DNA of 43,920 nucleotides, taken from positions 1 through 43,920 of the forward strand of contig CAILCO010000082.1 in NCBI GenBank assembly GCA_903832735.1, in the 5' to 3' direction. Position numbers and translations under genes: made by a program. Shown here one piece after another: positions 7,554 to 16,675 of the stretch. Position 1 is the stretch's first letter, and the number at the start of each line of letters is the position of its first letter. The notes beneath the pieces were generated by a model that saw nothing but the letters and a program-made list of their open reading frames with translations, had not been told where the DNA came from and ran no database searches. The DNA comes from an uncultured Sterolibacterium sp. GTDB lineage: Bacteria > Pseudomonadota > Gammaproteobacteria > Burkholderiales > Rhodocyclaceae.

Positions 7554-8399
7554 CTAAATGCCGCCATACTCGAGACTGAATCCGGCTGCGGCATCCTGGC
7601 CTAGCGCTGCTACCAGGTAAGGCAGCGTTTCCTTCAGTAGTTCAGGCAGCACCCACGGCGGATTGATGAGAAACATGCCGCTGCCGTGCATTCCGAAACC
7701 GTCCGGGGCGGCAGCGCAGACCGACAGGCTGAGATTCAGCCAACTCTTGGCGCCCAGTTGCTTCAACTTCTCCGGCAACTTGCGCGCTTCTGGTCTTTGC
7801 AGCAGTGGATACCACAAGGCGTATAGTCCGGTCGGAAAGCGCGCAAGACCATCTTCCAGGGCAGCGATTACGCGGCGATAATCGCCTTTGTCTTCATACG
7901 CCGGGTCGATCAGAATCAGCGCACGGCGGGTAGGCGGAGGCAGCAGGGCCTTCAGCCCGGCGAAACCATCTGCCGCTGTTATTTTCACGCGGCGGCCGGC
8001 TTCGCGGAAATTGTCCTGCAGCAGTTGGCTGTCTTTGCTATGCATTTCAAACAGACGCATACGGTCCTGTTCGCGCATCAGTTTGAGGGCAAAGTGCGGC
8101 GATCCCGGATATGCGCGCAAGACGCCGTCGGGATTCAGTTCGCGTATCAGTTCGACATATTCTGCCAGCGCCGGTGGCAGTTCGTGGCGATCCCACAGAC
8201 GGTCGATGCCGTTTCGGTGTTCGGCGAGCTTGGTGGCGTAGCCGACGTCCAGGGCATAGTAGCCGGCACCGGCGTGGCTTTCGATATACCAGAAGGCTTT
8301 GTCCTTTTGGCACAGATAGCGGAGCAGTTGCACGATGAGGAAATGCTTCAGGACGTCAGCGTGATTGCCGGCATGGAAGGCGTGGCGGTAGCTCAGCAT
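7554..8399 (-). CDS. rlmJ: 23S rRNA (adenine(2030)-N6)-methyltransferase RlmJ
   Basis: 281 aa, matching the family length (about 280). It opens with MLSYRHAFHAGNHADVLKH, the highly conserved RlmJ N-terminus. The SAM-dependent N6-adenine methyltransferase motif IV is DPAYE in LILIDPAYEDKGDY, where E. coli has DPPYE. The enzyme methylates A2030 of 23S rRNA using S-adenosylmethionine. Single gene, convergent with the 73-aa gene and divergent from the 99-aa gene. A TATAAT at 8448-8453 in the divergent gap could serve the neighbouring + strand gene. Confidence 0.95.
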   Translation of the reverse strand: MLSYRHAFHAGNHADVLKHFLIVQLLRYLCQKDKAFWYIESHAGAGYYALDVGYATKLAEHRNGIDRLWDRHELPPALAEYVELIRELNPDGVLRAYPGSPHFALKLMREQDRMRLFEMHSKDSQLLQDNFREAGRRVKITAADGFAGLKALLPPPTRRALILIDPAYEDKGDYRRVIAALEDGLARFPTGLYALWYPLLQRPEARKLPEKLKQLGAKSWLNLSLSVCAAAPDGFGMHGSGMFLINPPWVLPELLKETLPYLVAALGQDAAAGFSLEYGGI

Positions 8400-8534
8400 C
8401 GGGTCGGTTAGCGAGGATGGAGGACGGCATTGTAATGCGCTACGCCGTATAATCGTTGCGACCGTGAAATTCGTCCGGAAAAACTGGTAAAGTCACTTGG
8501 TGGGCGACCGCCGAATTTGTTACGAAGGAACATC

Positions 8535-8834
8535 ATGGCTTCTGATACACCCGAAAAGGAATCCCGCGAACCCCGCGAAGCCCGTGAGCCGCGCGAACCG
8601 CGTGATCCGAACGCCAGGCTGCGCGAACTGTTGGCGATTCCCGAACGGCAGCGAACTGACGCCCAGTGGGATGAGATCATCGAGATCGAGATCAGCCAGG
8701 GGCCGAAGAAACCGAGCGGCAACAATTCCAACCCTGGCGCTCAGGATGGCAAGCGGCAACAGCCCAGAAGACCTCCCAACAAGCCCGCCATGCCCGGCAA
8801 GCATATCCGCAAGCATCGGCCGCCGCAGACGTAA
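8535..8834 (+). CDS. Small charged low-complexity protein, unknown
   Basis: 99 aa from ATG 8535, which has GAAGGA 5 nt upstream. An N-terminal run of Arg-Glu-Pro-type repeats (REPREAREPREPRDP, about residues 11-25) is followed by a compact helical part (LRELLAIPERQRTDAQWDEIIEIEI). The tail is basic and Pro/Gln/Asn-rich (GKHIRKHRPPQT). The termini are probably disordered. I do not recognise a family. The good ribosome-binding site, the possible -10 upstream (8448-8453) and the hairpin after the stop support a real gene. Confidence 0.6.
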   Translation: MASDTPEKESREPREAREPREPRDPNARLRELLAIPERQRTDAQWDEIIEIEISQGPKKPSGNNSNPGAQDGKRQQPRRPPNKPAMPGKHIRKHRPPQT

Positions 8835-8846
8835 GGGCATTCCCCC

Positions 8847-8867
8847 CGCCCCCTTGCCGAGCAAGGG
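8847..8867. terminator. Strong hairpin after the 99-aa gene
   Basis: CCCCCTTGC-CGA-GCAAGGGGG is a perfect 9-bp stem with a 3-nt loop, 12 bp after the stop at 8834. There is no T-run. It lies between two convergent genes and may end or stabilise transcripts from either side. Confidence 0.5.
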
Positions 8868-8954
8868 GGTTACGACGGTTCGCCGCTGCGCGGCACCGTG
8901 ACTCACCCTTGCTTCGCCTTGGGGCGGCCCTGCGCCGAGGAACCGCTGTCGGGG

Positions 8955-9581
8955 TCAAGCTTGGAGCTTGGCAGCCATCAGCACGGCAAGTTCGGTTTCT
9001 ATTGTCGATGGCGATTGCCGTAGCTGGACGATAACGCGCTGCCGGTCTTCGATGCTGCGGTTCTGGCTGAGCTTGAACTTACCCTGGATTTCCGTCACGT
9101 CGATTTCCAGGCCGACGATCGCTCTTGGCAACTGCGCCCATTGTTCTTCCGAAAGATTGCTCTGCCATGGCATGGGGTATCTGGCTTCATGCACTGCGGT
9201 CAGTTTGTCGACGATACGGGAGATGTCGGCCGCCGCTTCGATGATCCTAGCCACGCCATAAACGTGCGCAACCGCATAATTCCACGTCGGTACGCCGGGG
9301 GCAGCATACCAGGCGGGAGAAACATAACCGTGCGGTCCCTGGAAGATGGCGAGCACGGTCTGCCCTTCGGTCAGTTGCCGCCACTGGGGATTGGCGCGTG
9401 CCAGATGGCACGAGAGTCTGCCGTGCTGACCGGTATGCCGCTCGTAAAGAAAAGGCAGATGGCTGACGTGAGGCTGGCCGTCGTGCACCGTGACCAACGT
9501 GCCGAAGGGATAGCCTTCGATCAGCGCCGCCACCCGCTCGGGATGGCTTTCCTTGAAGTGATCCGGAATGTACATGGGCAT
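8955..9581 (-). CDS. PaiB-family FMN-binding protein
   Basis: 208 aa starting at ATG 9581 (MPMYIPDHF), with GGAG 5 nt upstream. The conserved opening MYIPDHFKE, the GTLVTV strand, the VSHLPFLYER segment and GPHGYVSPAWYA with WNYAVAHVYG are hallmarks of the PaiB/FMN-binding negative transcriptional regulator family. The fold is a split-barrel flavin-binding domain. PaiB was described as a regulator of sporulation and protease genes in Bacillus, but the role in proteobacteria is not established and an FMN-dependent enzyme is possible. The gene starts 25 bp after parC and may be co-transcribed with parE-parC. Confidence 0.85.
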   Translation of the reverse strand: MPMYIPDHFKESHPERVAALIEGYPFGTLVTVHDGQPHVSHLPFLYERHTGQHGRLSCHLARANPQWRQLTEGQTVLAIFQGPHGYVSPAWYAAPGVPTWNYAVAHVYGVARIIEAAADISRIVDKLTAVHEARYPMPWQSNLSEEQWAQLPRAIVGLEIDVTEIQGKFKLSQNRSIEDRQRVIVQLRQSPSTIETELAVLMAAKLQA

Positions 9582-9606
9582 GGGAACTCCAGCCGGGGTT
9601 TCGGGT

Positions 9607-11952
9607 TCAGGCCGGCAGCTTCTTGCCGGGCAGTTGATGACCCTTGCGGGCCCGATGCAGCAGATACTTCTGGAAGTCTTCGCCGACAAGTTTGAGATTG
9701 ACGCTCTTGCCCCGTTCCCTGCAGGCCAGTTCCAGCCGTCTGCCGTCGCAGTAGCCCACTACGGCCAAGGAACAACCGGGATCGAGGCTGATGATGATGA
9801 CGCCGCGGCCCTTGCCAAGTTCCTTCATCTCCCCAGACTCGAAGACCAGCAGGCGCCCGTTGCTGGCCACAGCGTAGAGATGCGATCCTGCGACCGGGAC
9901 CGGGCAGAGTATGGTCTCGTCCTTCTCCAGGCTCATGAATGCCTTGCCGGTCTTGTTGCGCCCGATCAGGCTGGCGGCGGTCGCGACAAAACCATAGCCG
10001 CCCGATCCCGCGAACAGGAACTTGCCCTCCGGCGCCGTCGAGATGGCATGAACGATCTTGCCGCCGTCCTGCAGTTCCACCAGGGTCGCTACAGGTACGC
10101 CATCGCCCTTGCCGCCGGGAATGGACGCCACTGGAATGGTGTAGGCCCGACCGTTGCCGTCGAGCAGCAGTAGCGGCCAGGTGGTGCGCGTCTCGAACAC
10201 GGCGAACGCGGCGTCCCCGGTCTTGTAGGCGATCGCCTCCAAGGCGATGCCGTGACCCTGTCGTGCGCGCAGCCAACCGGCCCGCGAGAGAATGACGGTG
10301 ACCGGTTCATCCGGCACGTTGATTGCCGCGTCGCTCGCCGCCTGCGCCACCGCCTCGATCAGCGTCCTGCGCGGATCGCCGTATTTCTTGGCGTCCGCTT
10401 CGATCTCCCGGATGATCAAGCGGGTCATGGTGCTCTTGCTGTCCAGCAGGTTCTGCAGGCTGTCGCGTTCGGGGTGTAGCTCCGCAAGTTCCTTTTCGAT
10501 CTTGATGCCTTCCATCCGGGCGAGTTGGCGCAAGCGGATTTCGAGGATGTCGTCGGCCTGGATCGCGGACAGGCCGAAGCTTGCCATCAGGCTAACTTTC
10601 GGCTCGTCGGATTCACGTATGACGCGGATCACTTTTTCGATGGCGAGGTAGGCGATCATCCGTCCGTCGAGTATATGGATGCGGCGATCGACCTCGTCGA
10701 GCCGGAAGCGGGTTCTTCGCTCGACAGTGAGATAGCGGAAGGCTATCCATTCCCGGATGATCTGAAGTAGATTTTTCTGCTGCGGGTTGCCGTCGCGCCC
10801 GATCATCGTCATGTTGATCGATGCCGAGGTTTCCATCGAGGTGTTCGCCAGCAGCACCGCCATGAATGCCGCGGGATCCTGCCGCGACGACCTGGGCTCG
10901 AGCAGCAGTCTGATCATCTCCTTGTCGCTCGATTCGTCGCGCGCCGTATCCAGCACGCCCAAGACCATGGCCTTGAGGTTCTTCTGTTCCTGGCTGAGTT
11001 CCTTCTTGCCCGACTTCGGCTGCGGATTGGTGACCGATTCAATTTCCGCCATCACTTGCGCCACCGACACCCCCTGCGGCAGTTCGGTGACGATGATTCG
11101 CCACTGGCCACGCGCCAGTTCCTCGATGCGCCAGCGGGCGCGCAGCCTCAGGCTGCCGCGGCCAGTATCGTAGGCGTCGCGAATCGCCCCGGGCGCCGAG
11201 ATGATTTGTCCGCCGCCGGGATAGTCCGGCCCGAGGAGGTGCGCCATCAGATCGTCTGTCGTGGCGCTCGGATTGCGGATCAGATGCAGTACCGCCTGCG
11301 CCACTTCGTTCAAGTTGTGCGGCGGCATTTCCGTGGCCATACCCACGGCGATGCCGGACGCGCCGTTGAGCAGCGCGAAGGGCAGGCGGGCGGGAAGCAG
11401 GGACGGCTCCTTGAAACTGCCGTCGTAATTGGGTTTGAAATCCACCGTGCCTCTATCGATCTCGGAGAGTAAGAGATCGGCGATCGGCGTCAGGCGGATT
11501 TCCGTGTAGCGCATCGCGGCGGCGCCGTCGCCGTCGCGCGAGCCGAAATTGCCCTGGCCATCGGCCAGCGGGTAACGGAGGCTGAAGTCCTGGGCGATGC
11601 GCACCATCGCGTCATAGACGGAACTGTCGCCGTGGGGATGGAGCTTGCCGAGCACGTCGCCGACCACACGGGCGGATTTGACATGCTTGGCGCCGGAGCG
11701 CAGCCCCATCTCGTGCATGGCGTAAAGGATGCGCCGCTGCACCGGCTTCTGGCCGTCTTCGACCTGGGGCAGGGCGCGGCTCTTGACGACCGAGACGGCG
11801 TAGGCGAGGTAGGCCTGTTCGGCGAACAGGTCCAGCGGCGCCGCGTCATCCGGGAGCATCTCCTCCGGCGGCTGTGGTGGAGGCGGCGGAAGCTGCGTCA
11901 ACTGCGCAGGTACTTCGGCGTCGGAAAATAAATCCAGATTGTTGTTGCTCAA
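9607..11952 (-). CDS. parC: DNA topoisomerase IV subunit A
   Basis: 781 aa from TTG 11952. This start is chosen because GGAGG (11964-11960) lies 7 nt upstream and the TTGA overlaps the parE stop. An ATG at 11991 would lie inside parE without a better site. Breakage-reunion domain: [25 protein letters not shown] (quinolone-region residues S110 and D114, the wild-type pattern) and catalytic Tyr149 in [10 protein letters not shown]. The C-terminal part is a shortened beta-pinwheel. An N-terminal proline run (about residues 22-29) is unusual. With ParE it decatenates daughter chromosomes. Confidence 0.97.
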   Translation of the reverse strand: MSNNNLDLFSDAEVPAQLTQLPPPPPQPPEEMLPDDAAPLDLFAEQAYLAYAVSVVKSRALPQVEDGQKPVQRRILYAMHEMGLRSGAKHVKSARVVGDVLGKLHPHGDSSVYDAMVRIAQDFSLRYPLADGQGNFGSRDGDGAAAMRYTEIRLTPIADLLLSEIDRGTVDFKPNYDGSFKEPSLLPARLPFALLNGASGIAVGMATEMPPHNLNEVAQAVLHLIRNPSATTDDLMAHLLGPDYPGGGQIISAPGAIRDAYDTGRGSLRLRARWRIEELARGQWRIIVTELPQGVSVAQVMAEIESVTNPQPKSGKKELSQEQKNLKAMVLGVLDTARDESSDKEMIRLLLEPRSSRQDPAAFMAVLLANTSMETSASINMTMIGRDGNPQQKNLLQIIREWIAFRYLTVERRTRFRLDEVDRRIHILDGRMIAYLAIEKVIRVIRESDEPKVSLMASFGLSAIQADDILEIRLRQLARMEGIKIEKELAELHPERDSLQNLLDSKSTMTRLIIREIEADAKKYGDPRRTLIEAVAQAASDAAINVPDEPVTVILSRAGWLRARQGHGIALEAIAYKTGDAAFAVFETRTTWPLLLLDGNGRAYTIPVASIPGGKGDGVPVATLVELQDGGKIVHAISTAPEGKFLFAGSGGYGFVATAASLIGRNKTGKAFMSLEKDETILCPVPVAGSHLYAVASNGRLLVFESGEMKELGKGRGVIIISLDPGCSLAVVGYCDGRRLELACRERGKSVNLKLVGEDFQKYLLHRARKGHQLPGKKLPA

Positions 11953-13922
11953 AGGTCGGCCTCCACGTTGCTGCCTTTCCTCTCCATCCATTCACGCCGG
12001 CCGCCGGATTCACCTTTCGCCATCAACAGGGTGAACATCTTACGCGTTTCCAGTTCCGCGCCTGGTCGCATCGTGACCCGCAGCATCCTCCGCGTCACCG
12101 GATCCATCGAGGTCTCCCGCAACTGCTGCGGATTCATTTCGCCCAGTCCCTTGAAGCGTCCGATCTCGAGCTGCTCCGTTTTCACCTTCTCCTTGGCGAG
12201 GCGCTCCATCATCGCTTCGAGTTCGCCTTCGTCGAGCGCATACAGACGCCGCGCCGGCTTGCCCTTGCCCGCTGCAGGAACGTCGATGCGGTAGAGCGGC
12301 GGCTGGGCGATCCAGACATGGCCGCGCTCGATGAGCTTGGGAAAGTGCCGGTAGAACAGCGTCAGGAGCAGGGTCTGGATATGGCTGCCATCGACATCAG
12401 CATCGGCCATGATGATCACCCGGCCATAGCGGAGATCTGCGAGCACCGTCTCCGGCGCGTCCGGCGCGTGCGGCTCGACGCCGAGCGCCACGGCGATGTC
12501 GTGGATTTCGCGGTTGGCATAGAGTTGGCTTGCGTCGATCTCGAAGGAGTTCTGCACCTTGCCGCGGAGGGGCAGGATTGCCTGCGTCTCGCGGTCCCGT
12601 CCCTGCTTCGCCGAACCGCCGGCGCTGTCGCCTTCGACTAGGAATACCTCATTGACGGCGATATCCTCGGACTCGCAATCGGAGAGTTTTCCCGGCAGCA
12701 CGGCCACGCCGGAAGACTTCCGTTTCTCGATTTTCTGAGCGGATTTCTGCCTTGCCAAGGCTTGCCTGATCGACAGTTCGGCGATCACCTTGCCGTGCTC
12801 GACATGGCTGTTGAGCCAGTTTTCCAGGAGATCGCGGACGATGCCTGCGACCAGTTTCACCGCTTCCCGGCTGTTCAGCTTTTCCTTGATCTGACCTTGA
12901 AACTGGGGGTCGAGCAGGCGCACCGAAAGGATGCTCGCCATCTTGCCGCAGACATCCTCCTGTTGCATCTTCACGCCGCGCGGCAGCAGCGCATGATGCT
13001 CGACAAAGGACTTGACCGCATCGAAGACGCCGGCGCGCAGGCCCGACTCGTGGGTGCCGCCCAGCGGCGTCGGAATTAAATTGACATAGGATTCGGAAGG
13101 GACGGCATCCGGGTACCACGCCAGTGCCCAGGCGGCGCCTTCGCCGATCGCGTAGTCGCCATCCTCGCTGGCATATTTCTCGCCGGTGAATACCGGCGCG
13201 ACCGGTTCGATCTCCCCGGCAAGATCGGCCAGATAGCCGCGGATGCCGTCCTGGTAGGCCCATGACCGGGAGGCGATGGTCCCGTCAGCCTGCTCGATGT
13301 CGAGCACCACCGACACGCCCGGCAGCAGCACCGCCTTTGAGCGTAGGCTGCGTTCGATGGAGCCCAGGTTGAACTTGGGCGTATCGAAATACCTGGCATC
13401 GGGCCAGATCCTAACGCGGGTTCCCGTCTGCTTTTGGCAGGAGCCGATGATCTCGATCGGCGACACGCTCTCGCCGCCCTTGGAGAAAACCAGTGCATGA
13501 ATTTTCCCTTCCCGGCGAACCTCGACATCGACCCGCGTCGACAGAGCATTGGTCACCGCGACGCCTACGCCATGCAGGCCGCCGGAGAAAGCATAGGCGC
13601 TATTGCCCGTTCTCTTGTCGAACTTTCCCCCGGCATGGAGCCGGGTGAAGGCCAGAACTACAACCGGGATCTTTTCTTCGGCATGCAGGCCGATCGGTAT
13701 GCCGCGGCCGTCGTCGGACACCGATGCCGAGCCGTCCAGATGCAGGGCTACGTGGATGTTACGGGCGAATCCGGCGAGCGCTTCATCGGCGGCATTATCT
13801 ACGGCCTCGGCCAGAATATGGGTGGGCGAACTGGTGTCGGTATACATCCCGGGCCGCTCCCGGACCGGTTCCAGTCCCTTGAGTACGCGGAAGGATGTTT
13901 CATCGTAGGTTTGTTTGGCCAT
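11949..13922 (-). CDS. parE: DNA topoisomerase IV subunit B
   Basis: 657 aa from ATG 13922 ([20 protein letters not shown]). A longer frame would begin inside the REP-like repeat and is not preferred. GHKL ATPase motifs: [19 protein letters not shown] and [21 protein letters not shown] motifs: [17 protein letters not shown] and DADVDGSHI. The ATPase subunit pairs with ParC, whose gene overlaps its end by 4 nt (TTGA), giving translational coupling. Confidence 0.97.
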   Translation of the reverse strand: MAKQTYDETSFRVLKGLEPVRERPGMYTDTSSPTHILAEAVDNAADEALAGFARNIHVALHLDGSASVSDDGRGIPIGLHAEEKIPVVVLAFTRLHAGGKFDKRTGNSAYAFSGGLHGVGVAVTNALSTRVDVEVRREGKIHALVFSKGGESVSPIEIIGSCQKQTGTRVRIWPDARYFDTPKFNLGSIERSLRSKAVLLPGVSVVLDIEQADGTIASRSWAYQDGIRGYLADLAGEIEPVAPVFTGEKYASEDGDYAIGEGAAWALAWYPDAVPSESYVNLIPTPLGGTHESGLRAGVFDAVKSFVEHHALLPRGVKMQQEDVCGKMASILSVRLLDPQFQGQIKEKLNSREAVKLVAGIVRDLLENWLNSHVEHGKVIAELSIRQALARQKSAQKIEKRKSSGVAVLPGKLSDCESEDIAVNEVFLVEGDSAGGSAKQGRDRETQAILPLRGKVQNSFEIDASQLYANREIHDIAVALGVEPHAPDAPETVLADLRYGRVIIMADADVDGSHIQTLLLTLFYRHFPKLIERGHVWIAQPPLYRIDVPAAGKGKPARRLYALDEGELEAMMERLAKEKVKTEQLEIGRFKGLGEMNPQQLRETSMDPVTRRMLRVTMRPGAELETRKMFTLLMAKGESGGRREWMERKGSNVEADL

Positions 13923-13946
13923 GATCGAAAATCGGAGTAAGGGTTT

Positions 13947-13992
13947 GTAGGTCGGCATTCATGCCGACATGTCGGGCTTAAGCCCGACCTAC
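13947..13992. repeat. REP-like nested palindrome between parE and DUF1415 gene
   Basis: A 46-bp element with outer arms GTAGGTCGG and CCGACCTAC. Inside are two further hairpins, CGGCAT-TC-ATGCCG and the perfect palindrome CGGGCTTAAGCCCG. This architecture is typical of short repetitive extragenic palindromes in beta- and gammaproteobacteria. The stop codon of the upstream DUF1415 gene lies within its right arm. It may act as an mRNA processing or termination element ahead of parE. Confidence 0.75.
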
Positions 13993-14573
13993 CGTGTGAA
14001 TAGCCGCCGCCAGCCATCGTGACCCAGACGGCGCAAGGTCTCGATGTTCCTTTCATAGATGTCAGCGGCGTTCGGGAACGTCGCCACCGCTCGTTCGATG
14101 CTCGCTTCGCGCAACAGGTGCAGCGTCGGGTAGGGCGAGCGGTTGCTGTAGTTCTCGATGTCGTCGGGCAGACTATCGGCGAACTGGTAGTCGGGGTGAA
14201 AGCTCGCGACCTGAAACTCTCCCTCAAGATCCAATCCGGCAACGAGATCATCGACCGCCTGGAGGAACTCGTTGAACGCGAGGAAGTCGACGAGCACGCA
14301 AGGATGGATTAGCAGCGTGGTCTCGACGATCGTAGCATCCGCAGCCTTCAGATCGAGGAGCTCGGAGGCGAGTTGTTCCAGCAGACCTTCGGGAGTCGTA
14401 ACGTTGGAATAACAATAACGGATGCGGCCATGGACATGGACGGTCTTGGCGAAGGGGCACAAGTTGAGGCCGATGACGGCTTTCTCTAGCCAGGCTCGCG
14501 TCGCTGCCACCGTCTCGTCGGCGCCGGGCGCGGCTGGGCAGCAGGCAAGCGGGGAAATGTTAGTGTCGGCCAT
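13989..14573 (-). CDS. DUF1415 family protein
   Basis: 194 aa from ATG 14573. ATG 14600 is an equally weak alternative, as neither has a clear Shine-Dalgarno sequence. Features of the family: an N-terminal TRAWLEKAVIGLNLCPFAK segment with a conserved Cys, then VETTLLIHP, FLAFNEFL, FQVASFHPDYQFA and NRSPYPTLHLLRE. The function of DUF1415 is unknown. The conserved Cys, His and Asp residues could suggest an enzyme, but that is speculation. The TAG stop is inside the REP-like element. The gene precedes parE on the same strand. Confidence 0.88.
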   Translation of the reverse strand: MADTNISPLACCPAAPGADETVAATRAWLEKAVIGLNLCPFAKTVHVHGRIRYCYSNVTTPEGLLEQLASELLDLKAADATIVETTLLIHPCVLVDFLAFNEFLQAVDDLVAGLDLEGEFQVASFHPDYQFADSLPDDIENYSNRSPYPTLHLLREASIERAVATFPNAADIYERNIETLRRLGHDGWRRLFTR

Positions 14574-14772
14574 GTTGCGGGTGATGTCCGGGTGAGGCAT
14601 GGATTGTACGCGCACACTCGATGCCGTCCATGCAGCCTGCGCCGGCAGACGCTCACGTGCTAAAATGTGCCGTTGCAACAATACTCTTTTGACGGCCTGG
14701 CCGCCCTATTAGTACCTAGTACACCTCGCTTCCCTCGCGTGATGCTCATTATTTTGAATCGACCCGCTGCGT

Positions 14773-14994
14773 ATGGCTGATACTATCTACTGTTACCATT
14801 GCCGCCTGCAACATCCGAAAGAAGAAATGCGCCGGATCGAGACCAAGACCGGCAAGCGCTGGCGCTGCCTGAAGAGCATCAAGGCGACTCAGCGGGACAG
14901 GGAGGAGCGCGAGGCCTTTGGCCGGCAGATGACTGCCATCAACAAGGCGGAGGCGCAGAGCAAGGCCAGGATGGCGCTGAATCTGGGAAACTGA
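14773..14994 (+). CDS. 73-aa Cys-motif protein, paralogue 2
   Basis: Begins MADTIYCYHCRLQHPKEEMR. It has the same CxxC (C7, C10), His9/His14, Cys32 and charged helix as the protein at 7305-7526, with 54 of 73 positions identical. Differences fall mainly in the helix and at the C-terminus (LNLGN here, LNAEK there). Unknown family, possibly zinc-binding. It is followed after 38 bp by the 152-aa unknown gene, so the two may form an operon. The 199 bp upstream hold no recognisable gene or clear promoter. Confidence 0.8.
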   Translation: MADTIYCYHCRLQHPKEEMRRIETKTGKRWRCLKSIKATQRDREEREAFGRQMTAINKAEAQSKARMALNLGN

Positions 14995-15032
14995 ACATAT
15001 TAATCAAGTAGTTCTCTTGAGAGGAATCCATC

Positions 15033-15491
15033 ATGAAAATGAATGAGCTGCCGAACCATGCCATCGGGCAGTCGGTCCAACTGGACGCCAAGGGCAGGGA
15101 AGTATTTCTGGAATATTTTCCGGACGGCGACATCTTCTTCTGGACCGACGACGGCATCTCTCTAGAATTCGACAGAAGAAATACCGCGCTGATCCTCGCC
15201 GCGCTGAGGCTGCAAGAAAAGCTTCCGAAGACGACCAGGGCTGCGCCGGTTGCGCAGGTCTCCCTGCCTCGTTCGCCCAGTGCATTGACTTCGGTGAGCC
15301 TGAATATGAGTTCTGAAACGGACTCGGGAAAATTCAAGACGCCGAATCGCGCGGTGGCGAAGGAACAGCAAGGCTGGGGTGCCACCGTCGTGGTCGGCGG
15401 AAAGCCTGTTCGCTACTATTACGACAAGCGCGACAGCGCCCGCACGGCGACACCCGAGCATCAGGTCGGCGAGGCCGGCCGGCTCGCCTGA
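15033..15491 (+). CDS. Unknown 152-aa protein
   Basis: Begins MKMNELPNHAIGQSVQLDA, with GAGAGGA about 7 nt upstream. The N-terminal 60 residues look folded (FLEYFPDGDIFFWTDDGISLEF). A Ser/Thr/Pro/Lys-rich linker follows (about residues 65-105), then a short C-terminal segment (GWGATVVVGGKPVRYYYDKR). There is no signal peptide or membrane helix. I do not recognise a family. It shares a strand and a short spacing with the second 73-aa gene and is followed by a likely terminator. Confidence 0.6.
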   Translation: MKMNELPNHAIGQSVQLDAKGREVFLEYFPDGDIFFWTDDGISLEFDRRNTALILAALRLQEKLPKTTRAAPVAQVSLPRSPSALTSVSLNMSSETDSGKFKTPNRAVAKEQQGWGATVVVGGKPVRYYYDKRDSARTATPEHQVGEAGRLA

Positions 15492-15506
15492 GTGTTTGTC
15501 ACTACG

Positions 15507-15528
15507 CCGCGATCCGTCTCGCGGTTTT
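15507..15528 (+). terminator. Likely intrinsic terminator
   Basis: CCGCGA-TCCGTC-TCGCGG followed by TTTT lies 16 bp after the stop of the 152-aa gene. The stem is 6 bp and the T-run short, so strength is uncertain. Confidence 0.5.
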
Positions 15529-15603
15529 GCTCAGATCTGGTTTGCCCTGGTGCAGGGGCATTCTCGGGCGATTCCGCGCCATGACGTCGTCGCCCGGTGC
15601 CGA

Positions 15604-16401
15604 ATGATGAGCGATCCCGCCCCCATCCTTCTGACGCGCCACGGCGCGACCCTGCTGATCACCCTGAACCGGCCCGAGAGCCGCAATGCGCTTGACCTCG
15701 AGATGCGCCGCGCCCTGGGTGAGGCTGTGTTCACCGCACGCGACAGTGCAGAGGTCAAAGCCGTGGTCATCACCGGCGCTGGCGGCGCCTTTTGTTCGGG
15801 CGGAGATCTGAAATCCCTCAGCGCCGAACAGCGGCCGATCTTTGTTGATCGCGATCGGATCCGCCGCCTGCACCAGTGGTTCCGCGAACTGGTAAATCTG
15901 GAGAAGCCGGTCATTGCCGCGGTTAATGGCGTTGCCTTTGGCGCGGGATTCAATCTGGCGTTGGCCTGTGACTTCATTGTCGGCACGCCGGCCACGCGCT
16001 TTTGCGCTGTTTTCGCGCGCATCGGCCTGGTTCCCGATCTCGGCGGATTTTTCCTGCTGCCGCGCATCGTCGGTCTGCAGCGCGCCAAAGAGTTGGTATT
16101 TTCGGCGCGCGAGGTCGACGCCGACGAGGCGCAGCGGCTCGGCATCCTCTACGCCGCCTACCCGCCCGAGAGCCTGCTAGACGAAGCGCTGGCGCTGGCT
16201 GCGCGCTTCGGCGAGGCGTCGACCGAAGCGCTGGGCATCGCCAAGAACATCCTCAACCGTTCCTTCAATCTCGATCAGGACACCCTGGCCGAATTGGAAG
16301 CGTCCGCCCAGGCGATGTCGCTGCATACCGAGTATCACCGCGTTGCTGTGGCCGGATTTCTGGCCAAGAAGCCGCCGGCTTTCCGCTGGAAGAGTAGCTA
16401 G
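15604..16401 (+). CDS. Enoyl-CoA hydratase/isomerase family protein
   Basis: 265 aa from ATG 15604 (ATG 15607 is also possible). A longer in-frame opening upstream crosses the terminator and lacks family similarity. Crotonase motifs: LLITLNRPESRNALDLEM, the oxyanion-hole segment TGAGGAFCSGGDL, GVAFGAGFNLALACDFI and PDLGGFFLLPRIVG. The reaction is on a CoA thioester, probably hydration or isomerisation of an enoyl-CoA. The substrate cannot be told from the sequence. In the second half the Glu normally used by hydratases is replaced by Asp in PDLGG, so an isomerase-type activity is possible. Confidence 0.9.
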   Translation: MMSDPAPILLTRHGATLLITLNRPESRNALDLEMRRALGEAVFTARDSAEVKAVVITGAGGAFCSGGDLKSLSAEQRPIFVDRDRIRRLHQWFRELVNLEKPVIAAVNGVAFGAGFNLALACDFIVGTPATRFCAVFARIGLVPDLGGFFLLPRIVGLQRAKELVFSAREVDADEAQRLGILYAAYPPESLLDEALALAARFGEASTEALGIAKNILNRSFNLDQDTLAELEASAQAMSLHTEYHRVAVAGFLAKKPPAFRWKSS

Positions 16402-16412
16402 CCGCCCTTGAA

Positions 16413-16667
16413 ATGGCTTGGTACCTCTATCTGCTCGAGTGCCGGGATGGCAGCATCTACACCGGGATTACGGTCGATGTCGCAGCGCGTTATGCCGCGC
16501 ATGCCGAGGGCCGCGGCGGGCGCTATACCCGTTCCCATCCACCGTTGCGTCTGCTGACGGTCGTTGAGTATCCCGATCGGTCTACCGCCACGAAGGCAGA
16601 ATACCGGATGAAACTGCTGACGGCCGCCGACAAGCGTGAATTCGTCAGGCAGCGTCCGCTGATCTAA
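16413..16667 (+). CDS. GIY-YIG nuclease superfamily protein (YhbQ/UPF0213-like)
   Basis: 84 aa. The GIY-YIG signature appears as WYLYLLECRDGSIYTGIT, with the Arg-containing helix (ARYAAHAEGRGGRYTR) next and a conserved Glu in ATKAEYRMK. The length is that of the stand-alone UPF0213/YhbQ group (about 80-100 aa). Such proteins have a nuclease fold and are proposed to act in DNA repair, with activity little characterised. It lies 11 bp after the crotonase gene and is convergent with the hydrolase. Confidence 0.93.
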   Translation: MAWYLYLLECRDGSIYTGITVDVAARYAAHAEGRGGRYTRSHPPLRLLTVVEYPDRSTATKAEYRMKLLTAADKREFVRQRPLI

Positions 16668-16675
16668 ACGGCGAC

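Noticed and set aside
11953-11991. ATG 11991 as parC start
   Set aside because: It lies inside parE with no good ribosome-binding site. The TTG 11952 has GGAGG at 7 nt and a 4-nt overlap.
12445-12462. 9-bp tandem TCCGGCGCG in parE
   Set aside because: It is in frame within coding sequence and encodes a short Ala-Pro-Asp repeat, without boundary placement.
14574-14772. Possible extra gene in the gap before the second 73-aa gene
   Set aside because: No frame of credible length with a start signal, and the codon pattern is not gene-like.
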